From Candidatus Colwellia aromaticivorans (GTDB lineage: Bacteria; Pseudomonadota; Gammaproteobacteria; Enterobacterales; Alteromonadaceae), in NCBI RefSeq assembly GCF_003333305.1, contig NZ_QOLD01000035.1:1-55839 (forward strand): a stretch of 55,839 nucleotides of DNA, written 5' to 3'. Of this stretch, positions 1 through 9,900 are shown in pieces. A model generated the notes under the pieces. That model did not search any database and was not told where the DNA came from. It saw only the letters and a program-made list of their open reading frames with translations. The position numbers were made by a program, and so were the translations under genes. Numbering within the stretch: position 1 is the first letter of the stretch; the number at the start of each line of letters is the position of its first letter.

Positions 1-487
1 GAAAGCTTGTGGCTTAAATTGACTCTGTCAAACACAGTGTTGACAGTCGGCTTGGTTTTATCCTCCACACCATTACTGGCTTTCATCGGCCTAGCCTTAC
101 TCACTACTACGGGTTCATCTGCCACCTCACACTCGTAATACTCTTGAGTCACCTCTTGAATAATACGTCCAACCATTTTTGATCAAATCATTTTGATTGG
201 ATACAATGCCAGGCTTCCCCAGTTACTGCACTAGTTCCCTGTTAGAAATTCCACCCTCAAACACAGCATTGGTCTGACTAAGTATTGGGCTTCGCGCTAT
301 TTTGGACGCTTACCCACCAATACCGCCGAAGCAGGTTACGGTTAGTTGTGTACCTCTAACTTCTTATGGCTTCCTTCAGACCCCACCGTTAGCCAGTGAC
401 GCCCTTGCCATTCAGATTATCTTCCCCTTAGTCGGGGTGATAAGGCTTCTTTCAGCCTATCGGGTTTGCCAGCTTCGCTGGGCAAAC
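1..487 (-). mobile_element. Group II intron copy A, 5' part (runs off the left edge)
   Basis: Read on the minus strand, this begins at about 487 with GTTTGCCCAGC, which folds at once into a hairpin. A long non-coding leader follows, then the start of an intron-encoded reverse transcriptase (ATG at about 86; residues MKASNGVEDKTKPTVNTV), which continues past base 1. A near-identical leader lies at about 49550-50034, where the 3' domain V/VI of the element is also present, so the pair identifies it as a group II intron. The 5' end directly abuts the T-tract of a terminator hairpin, the usual insertion site of class IIC introns. The short plus-strand reading frame at 302-505 is a shadow of the intron leader. 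The class call is inference. Confidence 0.75.
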
Positions 488-530
488 AAAAAAGGCCATT
501 GCTAACGAATTAACACAGCAAATGGCCTTT
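488..530 (-). terminator. Rho-independent terminator of the GH3 genes, target of intron A
   Basis: AAAGGCCATTGC (491-502) pairs with GCAAATGGCCTTT (518-530). On the minus strand a T-run follows and the intron starts immediately after it. It lies downstream of the minus-strand GH3 gene ending at 605. Confidence 0.8.
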
Positions 531-558
531 AGAATTAACCCATAGTTTACGTGACTAG

Positions 559-581
559 ATTCCCGACACCCCCTCGGGAAT
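559..581. repeat. Short palindrome of a dispersed repeat
   Basis: ATTCCCGA and TCGGGAAT form an 8-bp stem around a C-rich loop, followed by TGAC. Similar ATTCC...GGAAT/TGACG pieces occur inside the element at 24501-24655, so this is probably a fragment of a dispersed intergenic repeat. Confidence 0.4.
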
Positions 582-604
582 GACAAAATCACAGTTAAGG
601 TTAA

Positions 605-2884
605 CTAGTGAATAGTAAAATTTCCCGTTAGTAGATCAGTTTTAGCTGAAGAACTACCGACATAAACTTGATAAGTCATTTTTTCGATTTGCCATGCTTT
701 AGCATCGGGGTTGTACCAAGCCATGTCTTTCGCTGCTACTGCCAATGCCACCACTCTACTTTCCCCTGGTTGTAGCATGATTTTATCAAAGTCTCTGAGT
801 AATTTTACCGGACGGTCCACGCTTGAATTATCAAAACCGATATAAAGTTGCACAATTTCTTCACCGGCAACTTTGCCTGTATTGGTCACTGTGACTTGTA
901 TTTTCAGTGTGCCATCTTCAGTTAATTCTGGCGTAATAACCGTTAAGGCACTGTAGGTATAATCGGTGTAACTTAAGCCAAAACCAAACGGGTACGCTGG
1001 TTCAATGCCTTTTTTATCAAACAAGGTGTAACCGTGATAATAACCGTAAGTGATTTTTTCAGTGTAAGGGGTAAAATAAGGATAATCGCTTTCTTGCTTG
1101 GCAATGCTAAAAGGTAATTTCCCGCTGGGATTAGCCTCACCATAAAGAATGTTAGCTAAAGCATTACCGCCTTCCATGCCGCTGTACCAAGAAAATAAAA
1201 TGGCCGGCACTTGTCTATCCCAAGCGGATAAATCAATAGCGCTGCCGCCAACATAAACCACCACTAAGTTGTTATTAGTTTTGGCTAATGCTTGAATAAG
1301 CGCTTCATCTTCAGGTAATAATTTTAAGCTTTCACGGTCGCCACCATTGGTTTTTTCACCAATTCTTTTGCCCGCCTTTGCTGATTTATTAGCTTTTTCT
1401 GATGCTAATAAAAACTCACCTTCATCAACATGGGTGTAGCCAACCACAACGATGATTTGATCGGCTTTTTTCGCCAATGCCATGCTGGCATTAATATCTA
1501 CTGCGTTATCTAATATGACTTTATTACCCAGTTTTTTATTATATGCAACAATGCCTTCGTAGGGGGTAATAACATAAGGTTCAGTGGTTTTACTGCTACC
1601 CGTATCGCCTAAATTCTCCATGTCAGCTAAGCGGCCAATAACCGCAACGGTTTGATTAGCTGACTTGCTAAATGGCAATACAGGCTTATTGTTCACTTTG
1701 CTATTTGTCACTTTACTGTTTTTCAAAAGCACCATGCTTTTTTCAGCCGTTAGTCGCGTTAATGCAATAGATTCAGGCGTGGCAATAATGGCATCTGGGT
1801 ATTCCATAGGATCTTCAGACAGCCCGTATTTTAACTGGGTTCTTAAGGTATAGAATATTAATTCATCAATATCTTGCTCACTAATCTCCCCATTTTTAAT
1901 GCCTTGTTTAATAGTATCAAGCTGATAAACCTTCTGATAAGGCATTTCAACATTTAGACCTGCTTTGATACTAGCAATGCCGTCGTGAGTTCCATAAAAC
2001 CAGTCTGAGCTAACAAAGCCTTTAAATCCCCATTCATCTCTTAGAATGTCGGTCAGCAAATATTTGTTATTACCGGCATACTCCCCTAAGACTTTATTAT
2101 AGGAAGACATCAGTGAAGCGACATTCCCTTCTTGCACCACCTTTTTAAAATGCGGTAAATAGACTTCACGCAAGGTACGCTCATCAACTTCAACATCAAC
2201 GACGAAACGTGAGTTTTCAATACTATTTAAAGCAAAATGTTTCGCACATGACATGACATTATGATGCTGCAATGCGTTAACTGCAGCTAAACCCAATTCG
2301 CCCATTAACCAAGGATCTTCAGAATAGGTTTCTTGTGCACGGCCCCAAGCAGGATGTCGTAACAAATTAATGGTTGGCGTGCCCGTATAATTAACGCCAC
2401 TAGCGCGCATTTCTTTAGCGATGACATCATAGATCTTACTTTCTAACTCAACATCCCAACTAGCGCCACGCGCCATCGAAACAGGGAAAGAAGTTACACC
2501 GAGTTTATCGCCTGAAGTACGCATTTTGTTTGCTCTAACACCACGAGGGCCGTCAGAAAAGGAATAAGGGGGTAAATTTAGCCGTTCATTACCACCGGCA
2601 TATATATTAGGAGTACGGCCAAATAATATACCATTGCCAACAAGTGTTAGAGCCGTAGACATTTTTCGACCATATAATTGGTCGATCTTTTCATCAAGCT
2701 CCATTTGTTCAATTAACCCTCGAGTTAACTGATCCAATTGTTGTTCTGATGTGATTTTTGGAAATTTACTTTTATCAAACTTAACAGAATGCACCGGATA
2801 ATCGTATATTTTATAGACCATCACTCCAACGAAGAAAAGCAATACGGTAAGCACACAACCGATTGTTTTAATTGCTTTTTTCAC
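605..2884 (-). CDS. GH3 family beta-glycosidase, membrane anchored (first paralog)
   Basis: A glycoside hydrolase family 3 enzyme that removes beta-linked sugars from oligosaccharide ends. An N-terminal hydrophobic helix (about residues 8-25) should anchor it facing the periplasm. The GH3 TIM-barrel has the conserved CAKHFA (about 217) and the nucleophile Asp in VSSDW (about 294). The second domain carries DEGE...GGDRESL, and an Fn3-like C-terminal domain follows, giving the usual three-domain beta-glucosidase layout. A GTG start at 2884 is preferred, because TAGGG lies about 9 nt upstream; the TTG at 2890 would sit too close to it. It starts a few bases after the stop of its neighbour, to which it is similar throughout, so this is a tandem duplication in one transcript. 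Substrate (glucose, xylose or other) cannot be read from sequence; the xylose genes nearby make beta-xylosidase plausible. Confidence 0.85.
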   Translation of the reverse strand: MKKAIKTIGCVLTVLLFFVGVMVYKIYDYPVHSVKFDKSKFPKITSEQQLDQLTRGLIEQMELDEKIDQLYGRKMSTALTLVGNGILFGRTPNIYAGGNERLNLPPYSFSDGPRGVRANKMRTSGDKLGVTSFPVSMARGASWDVELESKIYDVIAKEMRASGVNYTGTPTINLLRHPAWGRAQETYSEDPWLMGELGLAAVNALQHHNVMSCAKHFALNSIENSRFVVDVEVDERTLREVYLPHFKKVVQEGNVASLMSSYNKVLGEYAGNNKYLLTDILRDEWGFKGFVSSDWFYGTHDGIASIKAGLNVEMPYQKVYQLDTIKQGIKNGEISEQDIDELIFYTLRTQLKYGLSEDPMEYPDAIIATPESIALTRLTAEKSMVLLKNSKVTNSKVNNKPVLPFSKSANQTVAVIGRLADMENLGDTGSSKTTEPYVITPYEGIVAYNKKLGNKVILDNAVDINASMALAKKADQIIVVVGYTHVDEGEFLLASEKANKSAKAGKRIGEKTNGGDRESLKLLPEDEALIQALAKTNNNLVVVYVGGSAIDLSAWDRQVPAILFSWYSGMEGGNALANILYGEANPSGKLPFSIAKQESDYPYFTPYTEKITYGYYHGYTLFDKKGIEPAYPFGFGLSYTDYTYSALTVITPELTEDGTLKIQVTVTNTGKVAGEEIVQLYIGFDNSSVDRPVKLLRDFDKIMLQPGESRVVALAVAAKDMAWYNPDAKAWQIEKMTYQVYVGSSSAKTDLLTGNFTIH

Positions 2885-2893
2885 AAACAAGCC

Positions 2894-5182
2894 CTATTGC
2901 ACGCTAAAGTATGATTTAAGTAGATCTTGCTTGGCTGAAGAACTACCGACATAAACTTCATAGTCCATGTGTTCTACCTGCCATGCTTTCGCTTCGGGGT
3001 TGTACCAAGCCATGTCTTTAGCCGCTACTTCCAATTCAACCACTTTGCTTTCACCAGCTTGCAGGGAGAGTCGATCAAAGTCTCTTAATAACTTAACTGG
3101 GCGATCAACGTGCGATTTGGCAAAACCGATATAGAGTTGCACAATTTCATCACCGGCTACTTTGCCACTATTAGTTACCGTTACTTGGACTTTCAGCGTG
3201 CCATTATCAGTCAATTCAGGCGTAATAACTTCTAAGTCACTGTAATTATAATCGGTGTAACTTAAGCCAAAACCAAACGGGTAAGCAGGCTCAATGTCTT
3301 TTTTATCAAACAGGGTATAACCGTGATAATAACCATAAGTGATTTTATCGGTGTACGGGGTAAAATAAGGATAATCGCTGGCTTGCTTGGCAATACTAAA
3401 AGGTAATTTTCCGCTGGGATTTACCTCACCATACAGAATATTAGCTAAAGCATTACCGCCTTCCATGCCGCTATACCATGAAAATAAAATTGCCGGTACT
3501 TTGTCATCCCAAGCCGACATATCAATGCCACTGCCGCCAACATAAACCACCACTAAGTTGTCATTGGTATTGGCTAACGCTTGAATTAACGCCTCATCTT
3601 CTGGTAACAGCTTTAAACTTTCTCGATCGCCCCCCTCTGACTTAGCCCCAATTCTTTTACCAAGTCGTGCGGCTTCGTTAGCGTCATCTGAGGCCAGTAA
3701 AAATTCACCTTCATCAACATAGGTATAACCTACTACAACAATGACTTGATCAGCTTTTTTCGCTAACGCTTTACTAGCATTAAGATCAGATGCGTTATCT
3801 AGCACAACCTTATTACCCAGTTTTTCATTATAAGCCGCTATACCTTGATAAGGCGTAATAACATACGGTTCAAACGTACCGCTACTGCCTTTATCGCCGG
3901 TATTTTCTACATCGGCCAAACGACCAATAACAGCAACGGTTTGGTTTGATTGTTTAGAAAATGGTAGGACTTTATTCTTTGCTGTATGGCCATTTTTAAC
4001 ATAACTATTCTTAAGTAACACCATCCCCTTTTCCGCTGCTTCTTTGGTTAAGGCAATTGATGCAGCTGTGGCGATGATAGAATCCGGATATTCCATTGGA
4101 TCTTGTGCAAAACCATATTTAAGCTGCGTTCTTAGGGTATCAAAAACTAACTCATCAATTCTAGCTTCGGTAAATTCACCATCCGCTATTGCTTGTTTTA
4201 TGGTGTCGTGTTGATAATGTTGTTGAAATGGCATTTCAACATTAAGGCCAGCATTAATGCTAGCAACAGCGTCATGAGTACCATACATAAAGTCATTGAT
4301 AACAAAGCCTTCAAAGCCCCATTCATCTCGAAGAATATCGGTTAGTAAATATTTGTGATTACCCGCATAAATACCATTCACTTTATTATATGAAGACATC
4401 ACTGAAGCAACATTTCCTTGCTGTATAACCTTCTTGAAATGGGGTAAATATACTTCTCGTAGAGTTCTTTCGTCAACTTCAACATCAACAACAAAGCGAG
4501 AGTTTTCAATACTATTTAAAGCAAAATGTTTAACACACGACATCACATTGTGCTTTTGCAGAGATAGAGTCGCTTGTAGACCCATTTCACCCATTAACCA
4601 GGGATCTTCAGAGTAAACTTCTTGCGCACGACCCCAAGCAGGATGACGCAATAAGTTAACCGTAGGCGTACCAGTATAATTAACTCCGCTAGCACGCATT
4701 TCTTTAGCGATAACTTCATATATGCGGCTTTCCATTGCTAAGTCCCAACTGGCACCACGCGACATAGAGATAGGAAATGAGGTCACGCCTTTTTTATCGC
4801 CCATGGTTCGTTCTTTATTTGATTTAACGCCACGAGGACCATCAGAAAAGGCAAAACGAGGAATATTAAGGCGCTCGTTACCAGCAACATAAAAATGAGG
4901 TAGGCGATCAAATAACATATGATTAATACCAAGCGTAGCTATGCCCTCGCCCATTGTTTGCCCATACATTTGGTCAATTTTTTCATCTAGGCTCATTTGG
5001 CTGATCAGATCATGAGTTAACTTATCTAAGTCTTGCTTGGTATTAATTTGAGGAAACTTTTCTTTATCAAACGCAACAGGGTAAACAGTATAGTCATATG
5101 CCCGATATATCAAAAAGCTTATTACAGCAAATAACGTTAGTAATGAATAACCTAACCATTTGATAACCTTTCTTATTTTCAT
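2894..5182 (-). CDS. GH3 family beta-glycosidase, membrane anchored (second paralog)
   Basis: Same architecture as the gene downstream: N-terminal membrane helix (MKIRKVIKWLGYSLL...), GH3 barrel with nucleophile Asp in VINDF, second domain with GGDRESL, and an Fn3-like C-terminus. The start was set at 5182 because AAGGAAATAAC stands directly before that ATG; the longer open frame to 5371 runs through a terminator and is not expected to be translated. The two paralogs are alike along their whole length, with divergence concentrated in the N-terminus and loop regions, so they may differ in linkage or aglycone preference. It is separated from the GH2 gene upstream by a hairpin terminator, which suggests the GH3 pair has its own promoter in 5183-5320. 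Confidence 0.85.
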   Translation of the reverse strand: MKIRKVIKWLGYSLLTLFAVISFLIYRAYDYTVYPVAFDKEKFPQINTKQDLDKLTHDLISQMSLDEKIDQMYGQTMGEGIATLGINHMLFDRLPHFYVAGNERLNIPRFAFSDGPRGVKSNKERTMGDKKGVTSFPISMSRGASWDLAMESRIYEVIAKEMRASGVNYTGTPTVNLLRHPAWGRAQEVYSEDPWLMGEMGLQATLSLQKHNVMSCVKHFALNSIENSRFVVDVEVDERTLREVYLPHFKKVIQQGNVASVMSSYNKVNGIYAGNHKYLLTDILRDEWGFEGFVINDFMYGTHDAVASINAGLNVEMPFQQHYQHDTIKQAIADGEFTEARIDELVFDTLRTQLKYGFAQDPMEYPDSIIATAASIALTKEAAEKGMVLLKNSYVKNGHTAKNKVLPFSKQSNQTVAVIGRLADVENTGDKGSSGTFEPYVITPYQGIAAYNEKLGNKVVLDNASDLNASKALAKKADQVIVVVGYTYVDEGEFLLASDDANEAARLGKRIGAKSEGGDRESLKLLPEDEALIQALANTNDNLVVVYVGGSGIDMSAWDDKVPAILFSWYSGMEGGNALANILYGEVNPSGKLPFSIAKQASDYPYFTPYTDKITYGYYHGYTLFDKKDIEPAYPFGFGLSYTDYNYSDLEVITPELTDNGTLKVQVTVTNSGKVAGDEIVQLYIGFAKSHVDRPVKLLRDFDRLSLQAGESKVVELEVAAKDMAWYNPEAKAWQVEHMDYEVYVGSSSAKQDLLKSYFSVQ

Positions 5183-5321
5183 GTTATTTCCTTGCAAATA
5201 AATAAACCCAAGCCGCAAAAATTGACTTTCTTTAAAGAAACTATAAAAAACTAACCTGAAAACAATATGAATGACTGAGTTAATTACTAAATAAATAACA
5301 AAAATTTCTTTAAACTTGAGC

Positions 5322-5362
5322 AAAAAAAACCGAACCTGCAAATTGCGAAGTTCGGCAAAAAA
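5322..5362 (-). terminator. Terminator between the GH2 and GH3 genes
   Basis: CCGAAC (5331-5336) pairs with GTTCGG (5350-5355), with an inner GCAA/TTGC pairing. A-runs on both flanks give a T-tract on either strand, so it could work in both directions. Confidence 0.7.
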
Positions 5363-5399
5363 AGCAGCCAAATAGACTGTTGGAAAACTATATCATTTG

Positions 5400-7811
5400 C
5401 TACTGTGTAAATTTAGGTCTCGGTGCAACCTCTACACCATGATGTTTAAAACCAACTTTTCGTTTATCTACTACATCAAAACTTTCGCCATTTTGATAAG
5501 TTAGTTGCGCAAATAACACGAACTTTTTCCGGGCAGGAATAGTAAGTTCCAATTCAAACGACTGCTCACCATTTTTATCAATACTTACTTTAACACGTGC
5601 TGATTTTTCAAGAATATTTCCTGCTTCATCTGTGGCAAATAGTTGTACTTCACCGTTAACCATTTGATGATTATCATTAATCACAATAAGTGGGATTTCA
5701 GCTAGATCGCCACGTTGATAATCATCAGTCCATTTATTGATATAAACGATAGCGGGTGACCAAACATTTTTACTGTATTCATGCCAACGCGGCTCCATCA
5801 CTAGGTTTTCTAGATCAATGAAGTTGTCGCTGGTAAAGGAACGTCCCGGTTTAGAATGACCTAAATAGGTAAAGTGTTGTACGCCTTGATAACCGCGCTT
5901 TGCCCGCCAAAAACCTGTTAACCCTGCTTGTAAATAGGCCCAAGCTTCTCTGCGAGTATCGGTGGTATTGTCATCACCTAATAAACGTGGATATATTTCA
6001 TCCGTCAATCTTGTGGCACTGCCATCACGGTTTAGCCATAACCAACCAAATTCATTAATAATATAAGGGTTGTGATCAGACGGGTAGGTTACTTGAACAA
6101 GGCTAGCAGGATTTAACGGCCCTTTATGTTGACCCGGATTTCCATCTAAAGATTCAATGCCTTCGCCTTGATTGCCCCCAAAGAAAGCGAGCATAGCATT
6201 AAAATTTGCTGAAAAAATGTAAGGGTGATCTTCAATTGGATCATCCTTGTGGTGTGGTTTTTGCCAGCCGCCATTCTCCCACTGACGGGTTGGGTCTAAA
6301 TGACGAACGTTTGTAATAGTATCGAAAGATTTCAGATCCGTTGTTTCATTGGAGGCACTCCACCATGCAATGGATGGATGATTCCAATTTTCTTGAATCC
6401 AACTGGTAAACTCTTTTTCTAATTCAACCATTGACCATTCAGAATTCGGTTGATCGAATTTATGGGCGGCGGTATCTTTCATTTTGTTCATTAAGCTCCA
6501 ATAGGCAAATTCATCGTCTATTAAAAAGCCTTCTTCATCAGCAATGTCATACCAAAAATTAGGCAAACGACCTATGCTGGTTCTAAATAAATTCCAATGA
6601 TATTCTTTAGGGTAAGAAGTATATAGCTTACGTACCCAAGCTTCATTCCAAGCAAGCGAACCTGCTTTTGGATCTTCAAAAAAACGTCCTAACGAAAAGT
6701 TAGAGCCGCGAAGGTAAGTCTTTTCACCATTTAAATAGAAACCACGTTTATCACCACCTCGCCACTTAACACTGCGAAAGCCAAAACGTGTTGCTTGATC
6801 ATCAATCACAGCGTCAGCTAGTTTTATCGTTGTATCAGCAACATAAAGAAACGGCACGTCTAGTGTCCATAATTGCATATCAATTACAGCAACTTTTTGC
6901 TCTATCGTTTTAGTTTCACCGGCAGCCAAATTTAAGCTTGTAGAACTTTGGGTTGATGCGCTGGTGTTGGCATGCCACTCTCGTAAGCTGTTAACAACTT
7001 CAAGAGTTATCTTGCTGTTACTGTTGTTTTTAATGGTATTTTTAATGGTGGCAATACCCGTAGTAATATCCGTTTCAACCTTAGTACGAACCAGTGTTTG
7101 AGCACCAGTGAATAATAAATTGACGTCATCCCAAATACCGGGCATCCAATACTCTTTTTCATTATCTTGCCCCGTAGGAATAAAGGCTGGAACTTGACTA
7201 CGCTCAGCGCCGACTCTAATAACTAATTCGTTACTTTCGCCCCACTTTATCGCCCCTTTAAGATCAAACTCTGCTTGGGTAAAAGCGCCATAATGATTGC
7301 CTATTTCTTCACCGTTAAGCCAAACTTTTGCGCCATATTTAACTTTGGCAATACACAGTAAAGCCGTGTCTTTGACTGATTCTGGCGCGTCAAAACTACG
7401 TTTATACCAAAAAGCATCACGCTTTTTACTCGGTTGCCCTAAACCATTAAATGCTGGCTGGGCATCTGCTAGTAGCCCCGGAACAGCGGCGGTGTGAGTA
7501 AATTCTGTTGGCTGCTCGTTAGTTAAAGCGCCCTGCTCTACTTGCCATCTGCCATTAAGGGAAACATATTGACGTGCTTTTTCACCCCAATTATATTGCC
7601 CCGCTGTTCCCCCACAAGCGATTTTAGGCTGCGCGCCTAGTATTTCAGCTAACGTGTTTTCTTTATTCGCAGGTACATGAGATTTAGCGAAATTATCGTA
7701 CTTGCCATCTACCATTAATGGTGACCATAATGGCCATGATATAATAATTAATAACAGCAAAGAAAATATCGTGATAAAAAACCATTTAACACACTTCAAC
7801 AAAATCCGCAT
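5400..7811 (-). CDS. GH2 family glycosidase (beta-galactosidase/glucuronidase type)
   Basis: A retaining glycosidase of family GH2. A membrane helix (about residues 10-30) is followed by a jelly-roll sugar-binding domain (about 80-240, with WLNGEEIG), an immunoglobulin-like sandwich (about 240-350), then the TIM-barrel. The acid/base Glu is in SASNET (about 489) after WNHPSIAWW, and the nucleophile Glu is in INEFGW (about 587). A C-terminal beta domain follows. At 803 residues it is within the family range. AGGAG precedes the ATG. GH2 covers beta-galactosidase, beta-glucuronidase, beta-mannosidase and others. The adjacent glucuronate pathway makes a uronic-acid or xylose-linked substrate plausible, but this is inference. 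It sits between the GH3 pair and kdgK, all on the minus strand. Confidence 0.82.
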   Translation of the reverse strand: MRILLKCVKWFFITIFSLLLLIIISWPLWSPLMVDGKYDNFAKSHVPANKENTLAEILGAQPKIACGGTAGQYNWGEKARQYVSLNGRWQVEQGALTNEQPTEFTHTAAVPGLLADAQPAFNGLGQPSKKRDAFWYKRSFDAPESVKDTALLCIAKVKYGAKVWLNGEEIGNHYGAFTQAEFDLKGAIKWGESNELVIRVGAERSQVPAFIPTGQDNEKEYWMPGIWDDVNLLFTGAQTLVRTKVETDITTGIATIKNTIKNNSNSKITLEVVNSLREWHANTSASTQSSTSLNLAAGETKTIEQKVAVIDMQLWTLDVPFLYVADTTIKLADAVIDDQATRFGFRSVKWRGGDKRGFYLNGEKTYLRGSNFSLGRFFEDPKAGSLAWNEAWVRKLYTSYPKEYHWNLFRTSIGRLPNFWYDIADEEGFLIDDEFAYWSLMNKMKDTAAHKFDQPNSEWSMVELEKEFTSWIQENWNHPSIAWWSASNETTDLKSFDTITNVRHLDPTRQWENGGWQKPHHKDDPIEDHPYIFSANFNAMLAFFGGNQGEGIESLDGNPGQHKGPLNPASLVQVTYPSDHNPYIINEFGWLWLNRDGSATRLTDEIYPRLLGDDNTTDTRREAWAYLQAGLTGFWRAKRGYQGVQHFTYLGHSKPGRSFTSDNFIDLENLVMEPRWHEYSKNVWSPAIVYINKWTDDYQRGDLAEIPLIVINDNHQMVNGEVQLFATDEAGNILEKSARVKVSIDKNGEQSFELELTIPARKKFVLFAQLTYQNGESFDVVDKRKVGFKHHGVEVAPRPKFTQ

Positions 7812-8018
7812 TGAATACTCCTACAAAAACCGAAACTCTAACTTATAATTTGATTTGTACAGGAAGTAGTGTAAAAAAGTTTTCTGAATTAGATCTGAAT
7901 CACGAGTACTTTTTGATAACACTATGTGATTTGGTTAAATGGGAAGCTTGAACAGGTATTAAGTGCCATAGATACGGTATCTAAGACACTTACTTAAAGC
8001 GTAGGAGATATAAAACGA

Positions 8019-8957
8019 TTACTTAAAAATAGGTTGAGCAGCTTTATCGATAATGGCGCCAGGATATTGCACCACAGCACCAGCCACCTGATGGGCATAC
8101 TGAGCGGCTACTTGTGCACAATGGCCTTTCATCCGAGCAGCCAAATAAGTGCCATTAAATGAATCTCCCGCTGCAGTGGTATCTACAGCTTCCACTGGCG
8201 TAGTGGGTACTAGTACCGCTTTATCTTCAGTACAAACTAAACAACCTTCTGGCCCCATTTTAATGACAAGTTCTTTAACGCCTAAGCGTTGATAATAAGA
8301 TTGGCATTGCTCAAGCGTTAAGCTTGCATCAAAAAGCTGCTCATCATCAAGGGTCGGTAGCACTATTTCGCAATAGCTCGCTATTTTATCGAAACATTGA
8401 CGAGCTATTTTTGCATTTGGCCAATTGCGCGGTCGGTAGTTACTGTCAAAAACTAACTTACCTCCTTGCGCTTTATATTCGGCAAAAAACAGCCATAAAC
8501 GCTCAAGTACCTCTTGTGAATATAAAGACAAGGTAATGCCGCTTAAGTAAATATAATCGAAGGTCATTAATTGAGCTAATAAGTCATCGTTTTGCTTAAG
8601 TTCAAATAATTCACGGGCTGGTGACTCTTTGCGCCAATAAGAAAACTCTCGCTCACCATCAGCAAAGGTTTGAATAGCATATAAACCAGGAACACGACCA
8701 GGAACTTGAGCAATTAATTGCGTACCAAGCTGCTCAGATTGCCAAGATGCAAGCATTTCATCGCTCCACTTGTCATCTCCTAAAGCGGTAATATAATCCA
8801 CATTACCCCCCTGTCTTGCCATATAAATGGCGGTGTTTAAGGTATCACCACCAAAACGCAGGGTTTGTGCGCCAAAAACGCTGCCTTGTTCACTTGAAAG
8901 TTCTAACATGCACTCGCCAATAGAAGCGCAACGTAAGGGGTGTTTAGTTGTCATCAT
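8019..8957 (-). CDS. kdgK: 2-keto-3-deoxygluconate kinase (PfkB family)
   Basis: Phosphorylates 2-keto-3-deoxy-D-gluconate (KDG) to KDPG with ATP, the last committed step of hexuronate breakdown before the aldolase. PfkB/ribokinase family marks are an N-terminal GGDTLNTA with the following alternating fold, and the C-terminal ATP-binding/catalytic signature DTTAAGDSFNG (catalytic Asp, about residue 265). Length 312 fits. The start has two adjacent ATGs behind AAGGAT; the second has the better spacing. It complements uronate isomerase and mannonate dehydratase encoded on the opposite strand at 17.4-20 kb. KDPG aldolase (eda) is not in the window and must be elsewhere. Confidence 0.85.
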   Translation of the reverse strand: MMTTKHPLRCASIGECMLELSSEQGSVFGAQTLRFGGDTLNTAIYMARQGGNVDYITALGDDKWSDEMLASWQSEQLGTQLIAQVPGRVPGLYAIQTFADGEREFSYWRKESPARELFELKQNDDLLAQLMTFDYIYLSGITLSLYSQEVLERLWLFFAEYKAQGGKLVFDSNYRPRNWPNAKIARQCFDKIASYCEIVLPTLDDEQLFDASLTLEQCQSYYQRLGVKELVIKMGPEGCLVCTEDKAVLVPTTPVEAVDTTAAGDSFNGTYLAARMKGHCAQVAAQYAHQVAGAVVQYPGAIIDKAAQPIFK

Positions 8958-8992
8958 ATCCTTTCTATCTCTATTTATTTCTTATAAGGGTT

Positions 8993-9844
8993 TTATTTTT
9001 CTACGGCTTCGGTCATATCTATACCTGCAAATTTTTTCATTAACCAACTCATTAAATGGGCTGTTTTAACAGGCATTAAGCGATATAACTTATCAATAAC
9101 TTTGCAATCTGAGCCAACAAGAATACGTGACTTATCTTTTTCAATACCTTTAATAATAGCCTGAGCTGCCGCCTGTGCCGTTACCCCAACTTTTTTATCT
9201 TCTTGCTCAGTGGCTGCTTGTTTGGCCTTTGCACTCATATCTGGCGCATTATTGGTAATATTGGTTTGCACGGCTCCCGGATAAACCACACTAACACCGA
9301 CATTAGTATCAGCTAACTCAACCATTAAACCTTCGGTCATCAACTTAACCGCAGCTTTACTAGCACCATAGATCACTTGCCCAGGAAAAGGCATGTAACC
9401 GCCCATACTGGAAATGTTAACGATACGAGCTTGTGTACTTTGTTTCAACGCCGGTAAAAACGCTTGCGTCATATAAACAACGCCCCACCAATTAACATTA
9501 AAAATGCGCTGCATATGTTCAACGGCTAAGTTTTCTACATGGCTAAAGGGCTGAATAATCCCTGCATTGTTAATAACACCGTCAACTTGTCCATGCTGGT
9601 CAACAACGTCTTTCGCCGTTGCTATTACTTGTTCATTGTTGGAGATATCAACTACATGGCAACTAAAGCGAGCGTTATTGTCACTACTTTGTTGGACAAG
9701 TAACTGCTGAGTTTCAAGCAAGGCTTGTTCGTTATAATCAGCGCCTGCAACAATGGCGCCTTTGGCGATTAATTGTAATGCTAACTCACGACCAATGCCT
9801 GATCCTGCCCCTGTAACTACGATAACCTTATCAGTAAGCTTCAT
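8993..9844 (-). CDS. SDR family oxidoreductase, function unknown
   Basis: Classical short-chain dehydrogenase/reductase: nucleotide-binding TGAGSGIG (about residues 11-18), NNAG, catalytic Ser in ISSMGG and YGASK (Tyr/Lys). The C-terminus is longer (283 residues) and lacks the DGG ending common in sugar-acid SDRs, resembling broad acyl/acetoin-type SDRs more than sugar dehydrogenases. AGGAATACAG precedes the ATG. It lies between kdgK (36 bp away) and the RND pump, all on one strand. Substrate cannot be assigned; a role in uronate or aldehyde reduction is possible but unsupported by specific motifs. Confidence 0.7.
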   Translation of the reverse strand: MKLTDKVIVVTGAGSGIGRELALQLIAKGAIVAGADYNEQALLETQQLLVQQSSDNNARFSCHVVDISNNEQVIATAKDVVDQHGQVDGVINNAGIIQPFSHVENLAVEHMQRIFNVNWWGVVYMTQAFLPALKQSTQARIVNISSMGGYMPFPGQVIYGASKAAVKLMTEGLMVELADTNVGVSVVYPGAVQTNITNNAPDMSAKAKQAATEQEDKKVGVTAQAAAQAIIKGIEKDKSRILVGSDCKVIDKLYRLMPVKTAHLMSWLMKKFAGIDMTEAVEK

Positions 9845-9900
9845 CTGTATTCCTACGTTTAATATTCATCTTGAGAAAAGAATAATTTGTCTTGATGAAA

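Noticed and set aside
302..505. A 67-codon plus-strand frame repeated at 49849-50052
   Set aside because: It lies antisense inside the group II intron leader, and its conservation is explained by the intron copies, not by coding.
5183..5371. N-terminal extension of the second GH3 gene
   Set aside because: It runs through the terminator region and has no ribosome site, whereas the ATG at 5182 has AAGGAA and is followed by a normal membrane anchor.
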